DNA of 64,000 nucleotides, from contig JAHLKC010000028.1 in assembly GCA_025449115.1 (NCBI GenBank), forward strand, positions 124,001 through 188,000, given 5' to 3'. Both the position numbers and the translations under genes were made by a program. Below, piece after piece: positions 23,418-36,277 of the stretch (its first letter is position 1; every line of letters begins with the position of its first letter). The notes under the pieces were generated by a model. The model saw nothing but the letters and a program-made list of their open reading frames with translations, ran no database searches and had not been told where the DNA came from. This DNA is from Chytridium lagenaria (lineage: Eukaryota; Chytridiomycota; Chytridiomycetes; Chytridiales; Chytridiaceae).

Positions 23418-26400
23418 ATGCCAACGAACTCACTAGACCTCTACTGGGATCTAGCATCTTTGGATGCATCGCAGAGGCTCAAGGCAGCACAGAGTCTGTC
23501 TGGTGCATTCCAGAAAGCAGTCGAAGGAGGTTTGCATGAGGATCAGGCCATGGACAGCCAAGAGCCTTTGAAGGATGAAATATCGTATGGACTTCGTCGC
23601 CTTCTCCGTGGCCTTCCCTCTTCAAGAGACGGTGCAAGGCAGGGATTTGCGGTCGCCTTGGCAGAACTCTTAACTCTCGACACGTCTATTACGATTGGAA
23701 CGGTTTTGGACATTTTGGAGTCTGTCACGACAATAAAAGAGCCTTAAAGGGCAGGTTGGAGAGCTTGTGCTGGCGTGAGCTGACTTTTGAAAGGAGCAAC
23801 GAGAGATGCTTTTCGGGAAACTCTTTGGAATTCGGGCCATACTTTTGTCCGGGATGATCGTGAGAGACGAGGCTGCTCCTGAGGAATTCGAGAGAATTTG
23901 CGATGTTATTCTTTACTGTTCCACCAAAGATCTTTTTGCGTGAGGCCTGTTATGACATTTTGAACCAACTCTTTTCGGATGTTCTATCATGCTCATCTGC
24001 TGGAAAGGCGGCTATGGTTGAGATAATGCCAAATGTTTTGAAAAAGCGCTTGCTGGAGGGATTACTAGCGTGGAGCAGTTATGGCTCGTTATCCACATGC
24101 AATACAAGCATTCGTTCCGGAATTCGACAAAGGTAATTATATTTATTTAATATTAATAATATTAGTTTGACTGGTCGGAGCTGTTGCCGTTGTGGAAAAA
24201 GCCAGCCGACGTTCTTCACTCGGACAACAGGACTATGTTAGCGGAAGTTATGAAGGTATTCTGCCAGCTTCTATGAAAGATTATAATGAGACGTGTAGGA
24301 GTCTTCTGCCGCATTGCCTCGGCTTCATTCTGCCTGGGATTCTATTTTGGATGCGGTTCTGACGAAGCAATGTCAAATGAGCCTCCAAGAATTTTGGACT
24401 TTTGTGTTGATGAACCTTTGATGTCTTCAAGTCACGAACGCAAATATACGGCTCTTCTCCTTTTTGAAAAACTTCTCCCGCGTTTGGAATCAAGTGATAT
24501 AGGATTCGTCTTCTCTCCCCGCATGCTAAGCTGTTTGGTCACCAGTCTTGGCCAACAGAAAACATACCTCCACAAGATTTCAAAATCTGTGGTAAGTTTG
24601 CAAGCCTTGGGGAATGGTAGAAATGGTCTAACTTGCATTCCTAGGTTAAGCAAATCACAACAATTTCGGAGGCGAACCCTGAGGTGTGTCTTCAAGTAAT
24701 CGTTCAGTTAAACGGCAAAACAGGCAACATGCTTTTCGACAAAATCGCGAAATCAGGGTCCGGCGCCTCTTTAACTAACTCCTTGTCACCTGAAGGCTTG
24801 GAGAAATATGTAGATCTGCTCATCTCGAAGTTTTTGGAACCGGAAGCGGAAACGTAATAGGACTTTTTTTTTATATATATAAGCTGACCAGTAATGTAGT
24901 GGGGATGATGAGCTCCGTCCGGCTGAACGCCAGAGAGTTTGGATACTGGATCAACTTCTTTCATTCGTGAAGAACAAGCGTGTGACGAAAACGGAAGAAC
25001 TGTTATTTCGTGTGTGCAAGTTCCTCGGATTGTATGCTGTCTATACCGTCACAAAAAGCTTTAAATTGGGAGACTTGGCGGTGAAGGTTCCGACTCCTGC
25101 GTTGCCTGAAAACATTCAAAAGCAGTGTGGGGTTCGCTTGCTTAGCATTCTCGGCGAAGTCTCGTCCGGCCAAGAAAAGCCGAAAGGTATGTGAACATTG
25201 CGCTGTAAAGAAGATTAATCTGTGTTAGCTGAAAATGTTGTTGCCTCTATTAACAACTGTGCTATGGAGGTATTGATCTTTTTGGACGAAGTTGGGAAGA
25301 ATGTCGGGAAGGGAAATGTGGTTGAAAATTTTGAAACTGAAGAGGATGACAACACAATTACTGAGGCTTTGGCTGCGTTGAAAAAGCTTCAGAAAGCTTT
25401 GAAGTCCCTCGAAAATAGCCAAGTATCTTCGCAGAAAGTTGCTATGTCGGCCTTGATGTCGGCAGTAGCACTGCACTCGCGTGTGACGGGTGGCGGTTTC
25501 CTCGACATCCTTCAGGTATGAGAAAAGGTACACAATCATGTAACTCTTTAAAGGAACTTGTTAGCCTGCAAGAAATCTTATTCCCGAAAGCGGAAAAAAA
25601 ATCCACAAAGAGAAAATCGACAGACGAAAACGAGGAAGGCCTTGAAAGTATCGGGAGACTTGTTGACGTTCTTGTTAGTGTGATCTCCGAGCCCTCTCAT
25701 TTGTTTCGAAAGGTTTCGCAACACGTGTTTGAGGTTTTTGGAGGTCAGGCGACCGAAAAAGCGATTGAGTTGGTTCTAAATGTTTGTGATTCGTGGATAT
25801 ATCATTCTAACTTAGAAAGGCTTTGATGGCAAAGGCTGATGCGGAAGATTTTGAAATGGAGGAGGATGATCCGGAGATGGAGGGAGAGGAGAACAGGAGC
25901 GACGATAGTGACGATGAAGACGACAACGATGACGACAATGAAGATGACAACGATGCCTTGGAGTCGAACAATGATGAGGCTTTGATTGAATTCGACCAGA
26001 GTCTTTTGCAACCAGACATTGAGAATGGTGAAGATGACGAAGATTCGGATGAAGGGGTTGGAGAAAGAAATGGAGGAATACGACAAAAAGCTTGCAGAAA
26101 TTTTCAGGGAAAAGAACGCCTCGCGGCTTTAAAAAAGAGTGGGTGTTGGAATATTTGAGGTGTATCTGACAGGCTTTCTTCAGCTGCTAAGGTGGAATTT
26201 ATTCACATGAAATTGCGATACTGCGATCTCGTGGACACTTTCTTTAAAATCAACACTACATCTATTGTCGCAATTAAAACCATCCCCAAGGTTCTGCAAC
26301 TGGTCGATCAGCAATCTGCATTTACGGAGGCAAAGGATATCTCGCAAACTTGAAGGAATTGTTAGGAACAGGATTTGCCGGTCGAAAGACGCTACATCCC

Positions 26401-27305
26401 TGAAATGTCACAGATCAGTACCTGTTTGAAGGAAGTCCACGCTGTGGCATCCCGTGCGCATTCTTCAGCGAATGTGAAGCTGTGTGGAGAGGTTTCGACA
26501 TTTTGCTTCGCTTGGCTGCCAAAACGTCTGAAACCTTTTTCGAGGATGCTGGCAAGGACGTCTCGGAGACGCCAAAGAAAAAAGGGAAAAAATCATCGAA
26601 ATCTGCTGAAGTTAAGACTGGAAACGCCTTCGTTGAATCTTTCTCTGCACTCCTCAAAAGTTTCCTGAATGACAAGAAGTCAGCACTACATTTGTCGATC
26701 TTCGAGAAGCCGTTTAAGGCTTTCCCGGCTTTTGCTGCGGAGTTACTCTCCGTGGTTCTTGATTTGTTGCAGACGGATAAGGTTCCAAAGGCTTTCCAAA
26801 TGAGCCAAGGGTTTAAGATTCTTTCTCTGGTCATCCAAAATCACAAACTATTAAAAGTCAGCTCGTTTAAATTGTCTAATTATGCTAAACCTTATTAGGA
26901 GAACAAGCACGCGTTAGCTCAACTGAGCTCTTCAATCCAACTTATTGCATCACTGCTTTTGGATGTGTTCAATGCTGCTAACTCGAATCGGGAGAATTGT
27001 CTTCGAGGCTTGAACGCCGATAGATTGAAGGAAATCGTATTATATTCGAAATTAATGGTAAAGCCTTGCTTCGAATTCGAACTTCAAGAGGTAGGGCCTT
27101 TATTTTTTGGACACCGTCCATTTGCTCAAGAACTAATTGTTGTTTTAACTTAAAGGTTTCGAAGGCATGGAAGCTGGAGGAATTCAAAAAGATCTCACAA
27201 GAAGTGATTGCGAAGGAAACGTTCGCAAGACCTTCTCTACGGAAAGCATTGTCAGAGTTTGAAGCTTCGTTTTCACCAGTGGTCAAAAAGGCCAAGAGTT
27301 CCTAA
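23418..27305 (+). CDS. POL5: DNA polymerase V / Mybbp1a family nucleolar protein
   Basis: The start at 23418 gives MPTNSLDLYWDLASLDASQR. The conserved N-terminal block follows: LRRLLRGLPSSRDGARQGFA, then EMLFGKLFGIRAILLSG, matching the Pol5/Mybbp1a signature (RLIRGLSSSR and LFGKLFG in yeast). Introns are tiny: one of about 39 nt ends at 23793, one of about 53 nt ends near 24644, one of 38 nt ends near 25553. An acidic tract (about 25850-26070, rich in Asp/Glu) is characteristic of the middle-to-C-terminal part. The last exon ends KKAKSS at 27303-27305. Despite the name, the family acts in rRNA gene transcription and pre-rRNA processing rather than replication. A one-base shift occurs at about 23743 and others are likely. 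Confidence 0.85.
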
Positions 27306-27429
27306 ATCATTTATGCGCAATAGACAGTTTAATATTATAAATCATTATCTATATTTTTTCGTTTAAACGCATGTGTAATTCATCAGCTATTCTATGGAGG
27401 ATATCATCTGCATCTTCTTTTCATACATT

Positions 27430-30206
27430 TTGTTTGTTATTCAAAGATTACTAAAATGGAAATACCGAATGTGCCCCCGCCATCGCATGAAGGCTGTCAA
27501 CAAGCTCCAAAAACCAATTGTAATGACAGTATCGATGAATCGGAAAGCTCAATTGATGTATGCCATCAAAATGATCTTTGACAGTCTTCCACAATCTTGC
27601 ATCAGCAGATAAAGCCGTCTGGAAAAGTGCCCAAAATTTTTGAGAAGAAGACGTGTACTCTTGGAATATCTTTTCGAGATTTGATGAAGTTGATAGAACC
27701 TTTTGAAATAAGCCTTGAGTTTCCATAACTGGGGTTTACCTTTTCAGACGCGTAGTTGAACAATTGCTCATAGGAAACAAGGACAGTTGTATCCCTGTAC
27801 GCGCAATTTCGAAAAATCATTCGTTGAAACGCGAGCCAATTGGTCGATACTCTTCTTCAAGCAAGCGGATTCTAGAATCCATGCATTGTAGTTCTTTACG
27901 TATTAATTCAGCCTTTACATAATATTCTACCGTTAAACATTTTGAGAAAGTGTCATAAAGGCTGTCCAATATGAAGTCATCCTCCAAAGCTGCGTGACTA
28001 CAAGCAAAGAACAGAGGTCAGTATCTCAAATGAAATTGCATGTGACCTACAGGTTTAGATGTCTTAAATGCGACAGAACCATTTCGCAAGGAAGTAGCAA
28101 GTCATTTAAATTGCTACCGCATAACTCTATTGTGTTTTCGTCCTTCCTCCTAAACATCAATTTCGCGCCGCTGATTGTACTGAAACTGCCGTATCAGACA
28201 AATCCGATGATTGTCCCAATGACACTAGCATTGCGTTAAAAGGGTTCGTTGAGCAACCCGCTTACGTGACTCTACTACACTAGCAAAGTGGAAAGATTTA
28301 TCTACTTTAATTCGTAGCTGGATTTGCTTAACTAAAAGGCAGATTAGATGGGCTTACCGACTCCATATTCATCATTGAATCATTTAAGGCATTTGAGCTT
28401 TTAGATTTGACGGACATAAATCGGGCAAAACATGAAACTCTGTCATTGAAAACGAATTTTGAGTCTCAGCCTTACAAAAGCAAATATGATATAACATTTT
28501 GGGATTCCAAAAGCAGCGATTCCCTAATTTGAGTAGTGGACGTGTATACTGATGGTGTACCCAATAATTGTCCTTCAAACTCCAAGTATCGTGTTTCTTC
28601 CAAATCTAAGCTATGTTAATAACGTTTGATTCTAGTCTCAACCTTTGCAGTTATATGTTGCTGACTGGCTCGAAAAATAACGGCTCTGGCGCACTTAATA
28701 CTAATGACGCGTTTTCAGCACCACTCTTCTCCAATTGGAGGCTTGTACGATATTTCCAAATCCAAAGTCAGGTTTACTGCTTCCAGTTGTCGTTCCTGTC
28801 CGTCATGCAAAAGCAACTCGAAATTTTGACGAACCACGGCTCTGGAAAGGCGTTAGATTTAAAAGGAAATGATGAGTTGCTGGTTTGTAATGTATTGATG
28901 CGCCTTTTCCGCTTGGTTTAACATTTTCAACAGAAGGGCGAAACGGAGCAGTCTGTAACGCTGATGAAGATGTGCCAAGAAAGTGATTCTTAATGTATAC
29001 GAATTATCAAGTATCGTAATGAACCCTTGCCGCCTCTATCATGTGTCAATTAAATACAACGATTTGACCAACTTAAAACACCAATGCAGACATCAATCGG
29101 GTCCAACGATCTTGAGCAGTCCAAACGATTTCAGTGTCGTTGAGAACCTGAAAAACTCCATTGCTTCCCAAATAAGAATATTTTGTCGCCCTTCCACCTC
29201 ATTTATCGCAAAGGGGGATTATTGAGCAAAATTTGAGATTTGATTATGCTCCACTCATAATAAAAATAGGAATTGCTGCCTAAAGCCATTAAGCTGTGCT
29301 TCTGTTATATATTACTAGTGCAGCAATATCGAACGTTTTCATATCGCAATCTTTACTTGCCGAAGATCGAGTATGCTTTCTCCAAGGTGGCTGTCCAATG
29401 TGGCTAAAGATTAAGTAACGAAGTTCACCGATCAATCTTACTTAGCCTTTGTCTCCATGCTATCTTTGATTACTCTTCGTGGTAATTACAATTAGAATCT
29501 ATTCGAAACCGCAAATAACTCTTAAGTAGCAAACACTTTAATAAAACTGACTTGTATGCTTTAACGGCAAGATCGGAAGAGGAGCAAACCACGGCGTTCT
29601 CACTCAAGCTGTAAACAACTTGCTTTGGCTGATAAAGGCCAACAGAACGGAATTACCAACGAGTTTTCCATTACAGACAAAGAAGAGGCTGGCGTTTACT
29701 GACAAAATGAGAATAGTTTCAAAATCTTTAATGAGAGTGGTTAAAACCGGCTTATTGAAGTTACCACACCTGGTGATATATCTGTCTCAGCCGTAACGAA
29801 ATCAACGCACCCATCGTCTAGATCTATGCGCGCAATCTCGTTGATCTCGATGCTCCCTTGTTGCTCATCACATCTCCATATCTTACAGAAAGATGGATGA
29901 AGAGTGATTAGGTTCTGCTTTGACCTATTTGGGTCAGATAAATATGTATGCCTTTCACATGTAGTGTCCAGATCCTAGCTTTATAATTTGCGGATTAATG
30001 AATGTATTGCAGATAAGATCGCTTTTAAAAGTGTCGTGGTCCCGAGGTGCATAGATCTTCAAATTGCCGTCATAACTGGCAACGTAGACAAAGCCACCGA
30101 TAGATATCACGCTGGAGGGAGTGAATCTTCTGCTCGTGGACCCCTTCTTTCGGCTATTATCGGCATCTAGGATGCTGCCACCCCAAGTGTCCTTCAGAGT
30201 AAACAT
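27430..30206 (-). CDS. BBS9: BBS9/PTHB1, BBSome subunit
   Basis: The start at 30206 gives MFTLKDTWGGSILDADN, matching the BBS9 opening (MSLFKARDWWSTILG in human). Beta-propeller strands follow: GGFVYVASYDGNLKIYAP, NLITLHPSFCKIWR, QPKQVVYSLSENAVV with CSSSDLAVKAYK, LATLDSHLGESILDLRQ, VLNDTEIVWTAQ and GFITILDNSYTLRITFLGT. Downstream come LDLEISYKPPIGEEW and a helical part (YYVKAELIRKELQCMDSRIR) resembling the BBS9 helical C-terminal part. The BBSome carries membrane proteins along cilia. The gene has many short exons and several one-base breaks, so the 3' end (about 27440) is approximate. I first took it for an unknown propeller; the strand-by-strand match to BBS9 changed that. Confidence 0.75.
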
Positions 30207-30338
30207 GTTTTGATCGAGGTTTGTCAGAGGAAAATGTCGGGCACTCACCCTCGACAAACCTTCAGTCGTGCCACCAGACGACATATTTATTAACCTTATC
30301 AGGACAGCATGCAAAAGTATATACAGCGTACGGAGATA

Positions 30339-32030
30339 TTATGCCCAATATTGAGAAATCAATGCCCAACACTTCTCGTTCTCCTTCTCATCGACGCACT
30401 TTTTGCTTGACAAAACACCTCGCACCATGAAAGAGGATCTAACGTCAGCAACGAAATCATCCGCTTTAAGAGCCCTCTCCTGCTAGCCATAGCGATCTTT
30501 GGCAAGAAAACGTCTTATTTTGGGCTTTAATGTACATCATTAATAATAGTAATATGCGGAAACTCTACATAGCTGCCATTTTCTTCAAGTCTCGGAACGC
30601 TCTGTATAATGTTTTATGGACCTTCACAATTAGTCAGATTTAGAGTAATATACGCACGAGTGTAGACTGGCCCTTTGGCGTATGGCGATAGCTAGCTTTT
30701 CAGAGTCTTTTACTTTATCGTAACTTAATTCTATGGCCCGGTTTAAATAATTTTGGCTTGCCTTTTCGGCTTCATTCAATCCTTCGGTATCATTCACAGA
30801 TTTAAAATGATCTGCAGAAACGCAGGCGAGATGCGTTCATAAAAAGGAAGGACCATGTAAGGCATATATTAACAGAGACTCACACAGAAGCTTTGGTATG
30901 AGTCGGTAGCATTCTCATAGCGCTTTGCTTCCATGTAACGAAAGCCTGCGCGGCGTCAGCGTAAATTCGATATGACTCAATGTCGTTACAAAACTATCAA
31001 TATCTTGCAATTCCACCGCAAGTTTATTCCCCTTAAGCAAAAACTACAGAATTAAGTTATCTGAAGTATCATGACAGTTAAGCGACCCATGCTATAGTAA
31101 GTCAGACTGAGGTTGCAATATGAGTCTTTAGCCATTCCGTCATTCCTTTCCAGGTTACAATTTCACGTGGGAAAAACCTACGTGTATCCCATTGCGAGCT
31201 TTAAAGCTTTCTCCAAGACTTGAATTGCACAAAGAAATCATAATTTTCATTATATCGACTGGTGATGCCAATATTCATGCACACATTGAATTTCTCAGAT
31301 TTGGCCAAGTTCGGTGTTTCTAAACGCACGAGATATTCTTTTCATTAGGCCAAACCTCGCAGCAACTTTTCGAAAAAGAGCCTGAGTTGAATCTGATTCG
31401 CGTTAAAAAGATTGTAGGGATACATTTTATACTTTATTTACCCATTTTTTCAGATAAGTAAGACCTAGCTCAAACTGTATCTCATTAATGAATGTTGATT
31501 TCGACTCTTTAGAAGCAAGCCCTTGGCTCGATCTAGTGCAGACCGAAGACTTCTAATAGCACCGTCAAACTGTTCAAGACTGAAATCATATCATTTATCA
31601 TAATACGGCAAACGATTAAAACCCTATCAAGGCCCTCCCAACACAAAGCTGCGCACTGACACGATAGTTCAATACTATTTAGCCATAAAGAAGATATCTA
31701 CCCTACGAACGATGGTAGATGTATTCTCTTATTTCCCTTGGCAAAACCAATGACATCATCTGCATATTGTGCTGATTTTGCGCAGTCTCTGGTTTCCTGA
31801 AATAGTTCTGATAAACTTTTTGCATGCTCGATGGTCTGGCTTGTTTCGCCCGTAGCTTTTGATGATTCCAGTAGACGTATGAGGTTTCTCGCATCTTTTA
31901 CGAAGTTTAAAGGCTGCACATCCACACGAAGCTCTCTCGGCAGCGAGGAAATAATTGCTTTAGCATTTGCTTTACAATTGATGATGGATATATACTGTCA
32001 TTTGGGATGGCCAAAAGCCCATGACGTGCT
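30339..32030 (-). CDS. TPR-like repeat protein
   Basis: Minus-strand exons encode helical repeats: SLEQFDGAIRSLRSALDRAK, AKDSYCNLSLTYYSMGRL, RRAGFRYMEAKRYENATDSY and LNRAIELSYDKVKDSEKLAI. The C-terminus reads RALKADDFVADVRSSFMVRG and stops at 30339-30341. The N-terminal part (ELRVDVQPLNFVKDARNLIR) is helical but not clearly TPR. The spacing and A/Y/G pattern fit tetratricopeptide repeats; I cannot say which family. It runs in the same direction as BBS9 about 130 bp upstream of it and head-to-head with DDI1, so the promoter must be short. The exact start is not resolved. Confidence 0.55.
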
Positions 32031-32065
32031 GTGGACAGTCTGTCCGGTTGTACAAATCTGAGAAG

Positions 32066-33534
32066 ATGCCACGCGTAACAATCACTACGTTTTCCGGAGG
32101 TACTTGATGAGTTGCAATCCTCCACTGACAGGAATGCTTAGAGGACAACGTGAGACCTTACGAGCTCGATGAAGACTATACTATTGAGGATGTGAAGGCT
32201 CTGGTTGAAGTGGACTTTGAGGTTCCTGTGGCTCAGCAGAGTCTTTTCCATAATGGAAGAGAGCTTTTGAATGAGAAGGCAAAGTATGCGGGGTTTGGAA
32301 GGCGACTCTAAAAGACATTAAGGATCAAAGATCTCGGTATCGCTGAAGACGATGTTATCCTGGTGCGACAGGCGACGCCACAAAGGCAAGCCGGACCGTC
32401 TGCTCCAGCATCCGGGGCGCCAGCTGACGAAGTTGAGACAGTTCGGAATCACATTTTGAAGAACAAGGACGTTCTGGACAACATCAGAAGAAACAATCAA
32501 CAATTGGCAGATTCCGTCAATAATCCGACCGAATTTCGTCGGCTCTATCTTCAACTCGAAGCCGAGAGGCGGAAAGTCGAGGAAAAAGAGCGACTGTTAA
32601 GGCTGCAGCTTGAGATTGCTGACCCATTTGATGTGGAGGCGCAAAAGCGGATTGAAGAGGAGATTCGAAAGGAAATGGTCAACCAAAATTATGAGGTCTG
32701 TTAGATCTTTTTGGTTTGATGGATTAAACCTTTTTTTTAGTTGGCAATGGAGCATCACCCCGAGTCTTTTGGAAGGGTAGGTATGAGACTTAGTATTGTT
32801 TCGTTAAAAAATTGTTAGGTGGAGATGCTATACGTTCCCGTTGAGGTGAATGGTCGAAAGTTAAATGCTTTTGTGGATTCAGGAGCTCAAGCAACCATCA
32901 TGTCAACTGGTGAGCCCAGTGAATTGCGGCACGGGACTTAACACCTATCAGAATGCGCCAAAAAGTGCAACATTATGCATTTAGTGGATGAAAGATTTAC
33001 GAGTATTGCTGAGGGAGTTGGAACCGCAAAGATTTTGGGAAGAGTTCACACGGCGCAGATCAAAATCGGAAACCAATTTCTTCCATGTTCCTTCTCAATT
33101 ATGGAGGGGAAAATGGAGTTTTTGTTCGGTTTAGATATGCTCAAACGTCACTTGGTGGGGTTTTTTTCTATAAGCTTGACATAATAACAAAATAATTTTA
33201 GGCGTGTATCGATTTGGAGAAGGATTGCCTTCGGATCAATGGCGTTGAGATCCCATTCTTGTCAGAACATGAGTTAAAAAAGTCTCTTGCCGCCGATGCT
33301 ACCACTACCGAGGCTTCGTTAATAGGGGCTGATTCGCAAATAATGGTAGAAAAGCCCAAAGTAGAAGCCCCACCCGCGACATTCGCACTAGTTGGATCAT
33401 CGACTGCGGCGGTGCCTGCTAATGATCCTGTTCAGAAATTAATGGATTTGGGTGTTTCACGTGAACAAGCCATTGTGATTCTGGAACAAACAAATGGAGA
33501 TGTGGATGCGGCCGCGAGTCTTCTCTTCATGTGA
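32066..33534 (+). CDS. DDI1: Ddi1, ubiquitin-shuttle aspartic protease
   Basis: The start at 32066 gives [11 protein letters not shown]; a 42-nt intron then leads to the UBL domain ([30 protein letters not shown]). A helical linker (NAHxxx-type [17 protein letters not shown]) precedes the retroviral-protease-like domain, with catalytic motif [13 protein letters not shown] and flap/dimer segment [15 protein letters not shown] domain closes the protein ([20 protein letters not shown]). Five or more introns of about 40 nt are visible. Ddi1 binds ubiquitin chains and cleaves or escorts ubiquitylated clients to the proteasome. The domain order UBL-RVP-UBA is complete and the active Asp is present. 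One junction near 32285-32315 is off by a base. Confidence 0.92.
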
Positions 33535-33719
33535 TGATATTTATATTTATAATCATCAAATATTTTTTCGTAGAAGGTGAGACCAAATCTTATTACATAC
33601 AATTATATTATTATCTCAATACGTTATTTGCCCCAGAGTTTGTTCTGCTCTTTGGAAATCTGCCTATTTCAATTAATAGATACACTCAATTCTCAATTCT
33701 AAAGCAGTTACCTTCAGGT

Positions 33720-35200
33720 CTGTTAATATAGTCGACATGGAGTATATTTCCTTTCTGCATGATCGGCTAGAAAAAGAAGGGCAAGCTTGCGATCTTCTAA
33801 AGTGCCAAACCGGAGAAGGACTTTCTCCAATGTCTGCAAGATTTTAAGCGTTTTGGAAGTTTCCACTATATATATTACCCTAAATTGATCTCGCAATGCA
33901 ACAATATCGCTTGTAAACCCCTCTATTTCAAGCTTTCGCCTCACTTTAAGATTTGAATGGCTAATTCGAATAAATATGATGTATAAAGATTGACGGATAC
34001 TTTTGAGACAGCTGAAGTAGTTTGGACTGGATTGCATCTATCTTTTTTCTGTAGAGTCTCGGCCTTTTCAATTTGGTCCTGCGATATAATAGTCAGCAGT
34101 TTAAACGATAATAGACAGCACCTTTGCCCCTTTCAATTATCTCTTAGTTTCTACTATCTGTTCTTCCAGTTCCGTCATTACAGTATTCTGCTTCATATTT
34201 AGGGTTTTCTCAAACGTCTCGTTTAAAAAATAATATTGAAAGATAGGGAAGGCTGAATAATGCAAATCTACCTTTTCAATTTTTTGCAGCCTTTCTTATT
34301 CTGTAACGAGCTGGGAGTTTATTATTTTGAAGCTTTCATTCAAAAAAATTTATCCTCAACCAATTTTTCATAATCGCTTTTTTTAGATTGGAGTTACTCT
34401 GACGTATACATCAGCACAGCGCCAGATAAAGACAAAACACACCTCTTGTGTTTTCGCGGTTCAAACACCGAAGCCTTTGCATTTTATCAAGAAGCTCGGC
34501 AATCTTTTCATTATCGTGTTCTTCTCGAATACGAACCTCCTGAAGCAAGGTTTTTCGATCTTTTAGCAAGCCAGCAACACTTTCCTCCGCGTGTCTTTCC
34601 TTTTTTTTAAATTTAATAACGCATTTACCATATCATTGCTTGCCTGTTCATCGATTTAGGCTACCAGGCTAGATATTTCATTTACATGCTTTCAATGTTA
34701 TGCTCTTTTGGCTCCGTCTTTTTAAACTCATCTGGTTTCAGGTTTTGCTAGCCTTTCATCAAGCGCATCCCTCAAATAAGTGATTTCGTCATGCGTGCTA
34801 GATGATAAAGACATTTAAAAGTTGATCGTCTTCCTACCTTACAGTTCTTGAACTAAAACGCGTTAATGCCAAAACTGAAACATGCTAAACTTTTCAAATC
34901 ATCATTCTCTGCGACTACTATTAAGCTAATTAAATATGCATAATAAAAATATCTAACCTTAATAACTGTTTTCGTTCATCGAACAGCTGGGTTTGAGTAT
35001 CGCATAATGATCTTTGAAGCTTTAAAATATCAGATTCTCGCCTTTGAAGCTCCCATTGAAGTTGATGATACTCCTCATGCGGGACTTTAAGCACGTCAAC
35101 TTTTGTCAAAGCCTCCTGATAATCAGATTCAAGGCGCTCTATGGAATTTGAGTAAAGCTATCAGCGTGCAACAATACCAATACGAGATCTGTAAATTTGT
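33720..35200 (-). CDS. CCDC77-like coiled-coil protein
   Basis: Coiled-coil exons match the CCDC77 core. SELLQIYRSRI corresponds to its SELLEYYRKRI-type opening; ERLESDYQEALTKVDVLK, HEEYHQLQWELQRRESDILK and LQRSLCDTQTQLFDERKQLL match the family pattern LQWELRQREEEI...LQKALSDMQVYLFQERE. Downstream helical exons reach about 33723. CCDC77 is a centrosome/basal-body associated protein found mainly in ciliated organisms. Frame changes and many short introns prevent a clean model. A possible first ATG at 35269 overlaps the start of the plus-strand gene at 35268, but I could not join it in frame. Confidence 0.6.
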
Positions 35201-35267
35201 AACAACTCTGATTTATCCTAGTCATCTCTGACATTTCCAAAAGAGGTCTTGGCCTGCACCTTTGATC

Positions 35268-35532
35268 ATGCCCGCCAATAAAAGGAGAATGTTGGCTGCT
35301 GTCCCGGAGTGTGCCGCTCAAGTAATATCCGATTTCACTCCTTTTAATTAACTTACTTAGGGCGTTGCGTACGGAGCCTGTATGAATCGTCTTTTCGCAA
35401 GATGTCAAGCAAGGATCCTGCGACAAGGAATTCGGATCGTTCAAGGAATGTGTAAAGGTGATGATGGAAGATATGTTCGGACAAAAACTAATGCGAGAAG
35501 AAGGCACTCAGAAAAGTGTAGCATTAATATGA
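35268..35532 (+). CDS. Twin-CX9C protein, NDUFAF8-like
   Basis: ATG at 35268 gives MPANKRRMLAAVPECAAQ; an intron of about 40 nt (acceptor near 35360) leads to GVAYGACMNR and, one base out of frame, DVKQGSCDKEFGSFKECVKV then MMEDMFGQKLMREE and a stop at about 35530-35532. The cysteines form C-x9-C (CAAQGVAYGAC) and C-x9-C (CDKEFGSFKEC), the coiled-coil-helix pattern of intermembrane-space proteins folded by Mia40. The AAxxYGxC and CxKEFxxFxxC context fits NDUFAF8 (C17orf89), a complex I assembly factor that partners NDUFAF5. The intron is needed to bring the first pair together, which supports the model. Confidence 0.65.
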
Positions 35533-36277
35533 AAAATGGAACCTCCGATCGAAAATGCTTTTGATGTAACGTCTGATAGAGGGGAGGTCCCAGAGTTATA
35601 GGGACAGTTCCGATTATATCTTAATAAACCGGTTGGGCTTCCAAACGGAACTACATTTTTACGAGAGAATTCAAGCAGGATACTGGCGACTTCCAGAAAA
35701 AGAAATGCATCCAAAGCATTCGACCCCATCCCGGATGCCGTCCACTTTCACATCATTGAAAGACAAGATCTAGTTGTATTTTCATGACATGGTTTGAGAG
35801 CTCGTGATAGTAGTTTTCTCGGATGAAGCAAGGCTCGCAATCGACGTTTTGGCTTATCGAGGAACCCAGATCTACCAGTTGCGCGTTCTGGATCTGTGGG
35901 GGAACATTGGCCGGCCTCCACAAAAGACGTTGACGAATCAACTAGTATCTGGAGAGCTTCATTAAAGCTCAAGCGAAAGGTTGGGACTAGACTCGTAAAC
36001 ACCAGTCTTATTGGGCCAGGATTTAAGAGACACCGCTACTTCATTGAGGCTAGCAATGTCGCTTGTAGAGGCGGTATTACTCAAAGAGAAAACTTTCCAT
36101 ACAGATTACGCAATGTCTTTTAGACAAACAGTAGAGTTTTGAGTTTAACGGGAAGGGGAGTTTATTATCGCTCCGTCATGTCAGCAGATTATGGATACCA
36201 GAAGGTTATCTCCGTTTTATAATAACATTATTTTTCAAATTCACTCAATGACATTTGAAAAAGGAAATAAATGGACT
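35533..36277. other. Region with undetermined coding content
   Basis: Both strands hold protein-like segments. The minus strand reads SDIASLNEVAVSLKSWPN, PPQIQNAQLVDLGSSISQNV and ENYYHELSNHVMKIQLDLVF in shifting frames. The plus strand reads SIWRASLKLKRKVGTR. A broken minus-strand gene is slightly favoured. I recognise no family. Confidence 0.3.

Noticed and set aside
30339..32030. Assigning the TPR gene to TONSL or a named TTC protein
   Set aside because: Repeat pattern alone is not diagnostic and frame slips obscure spacing.
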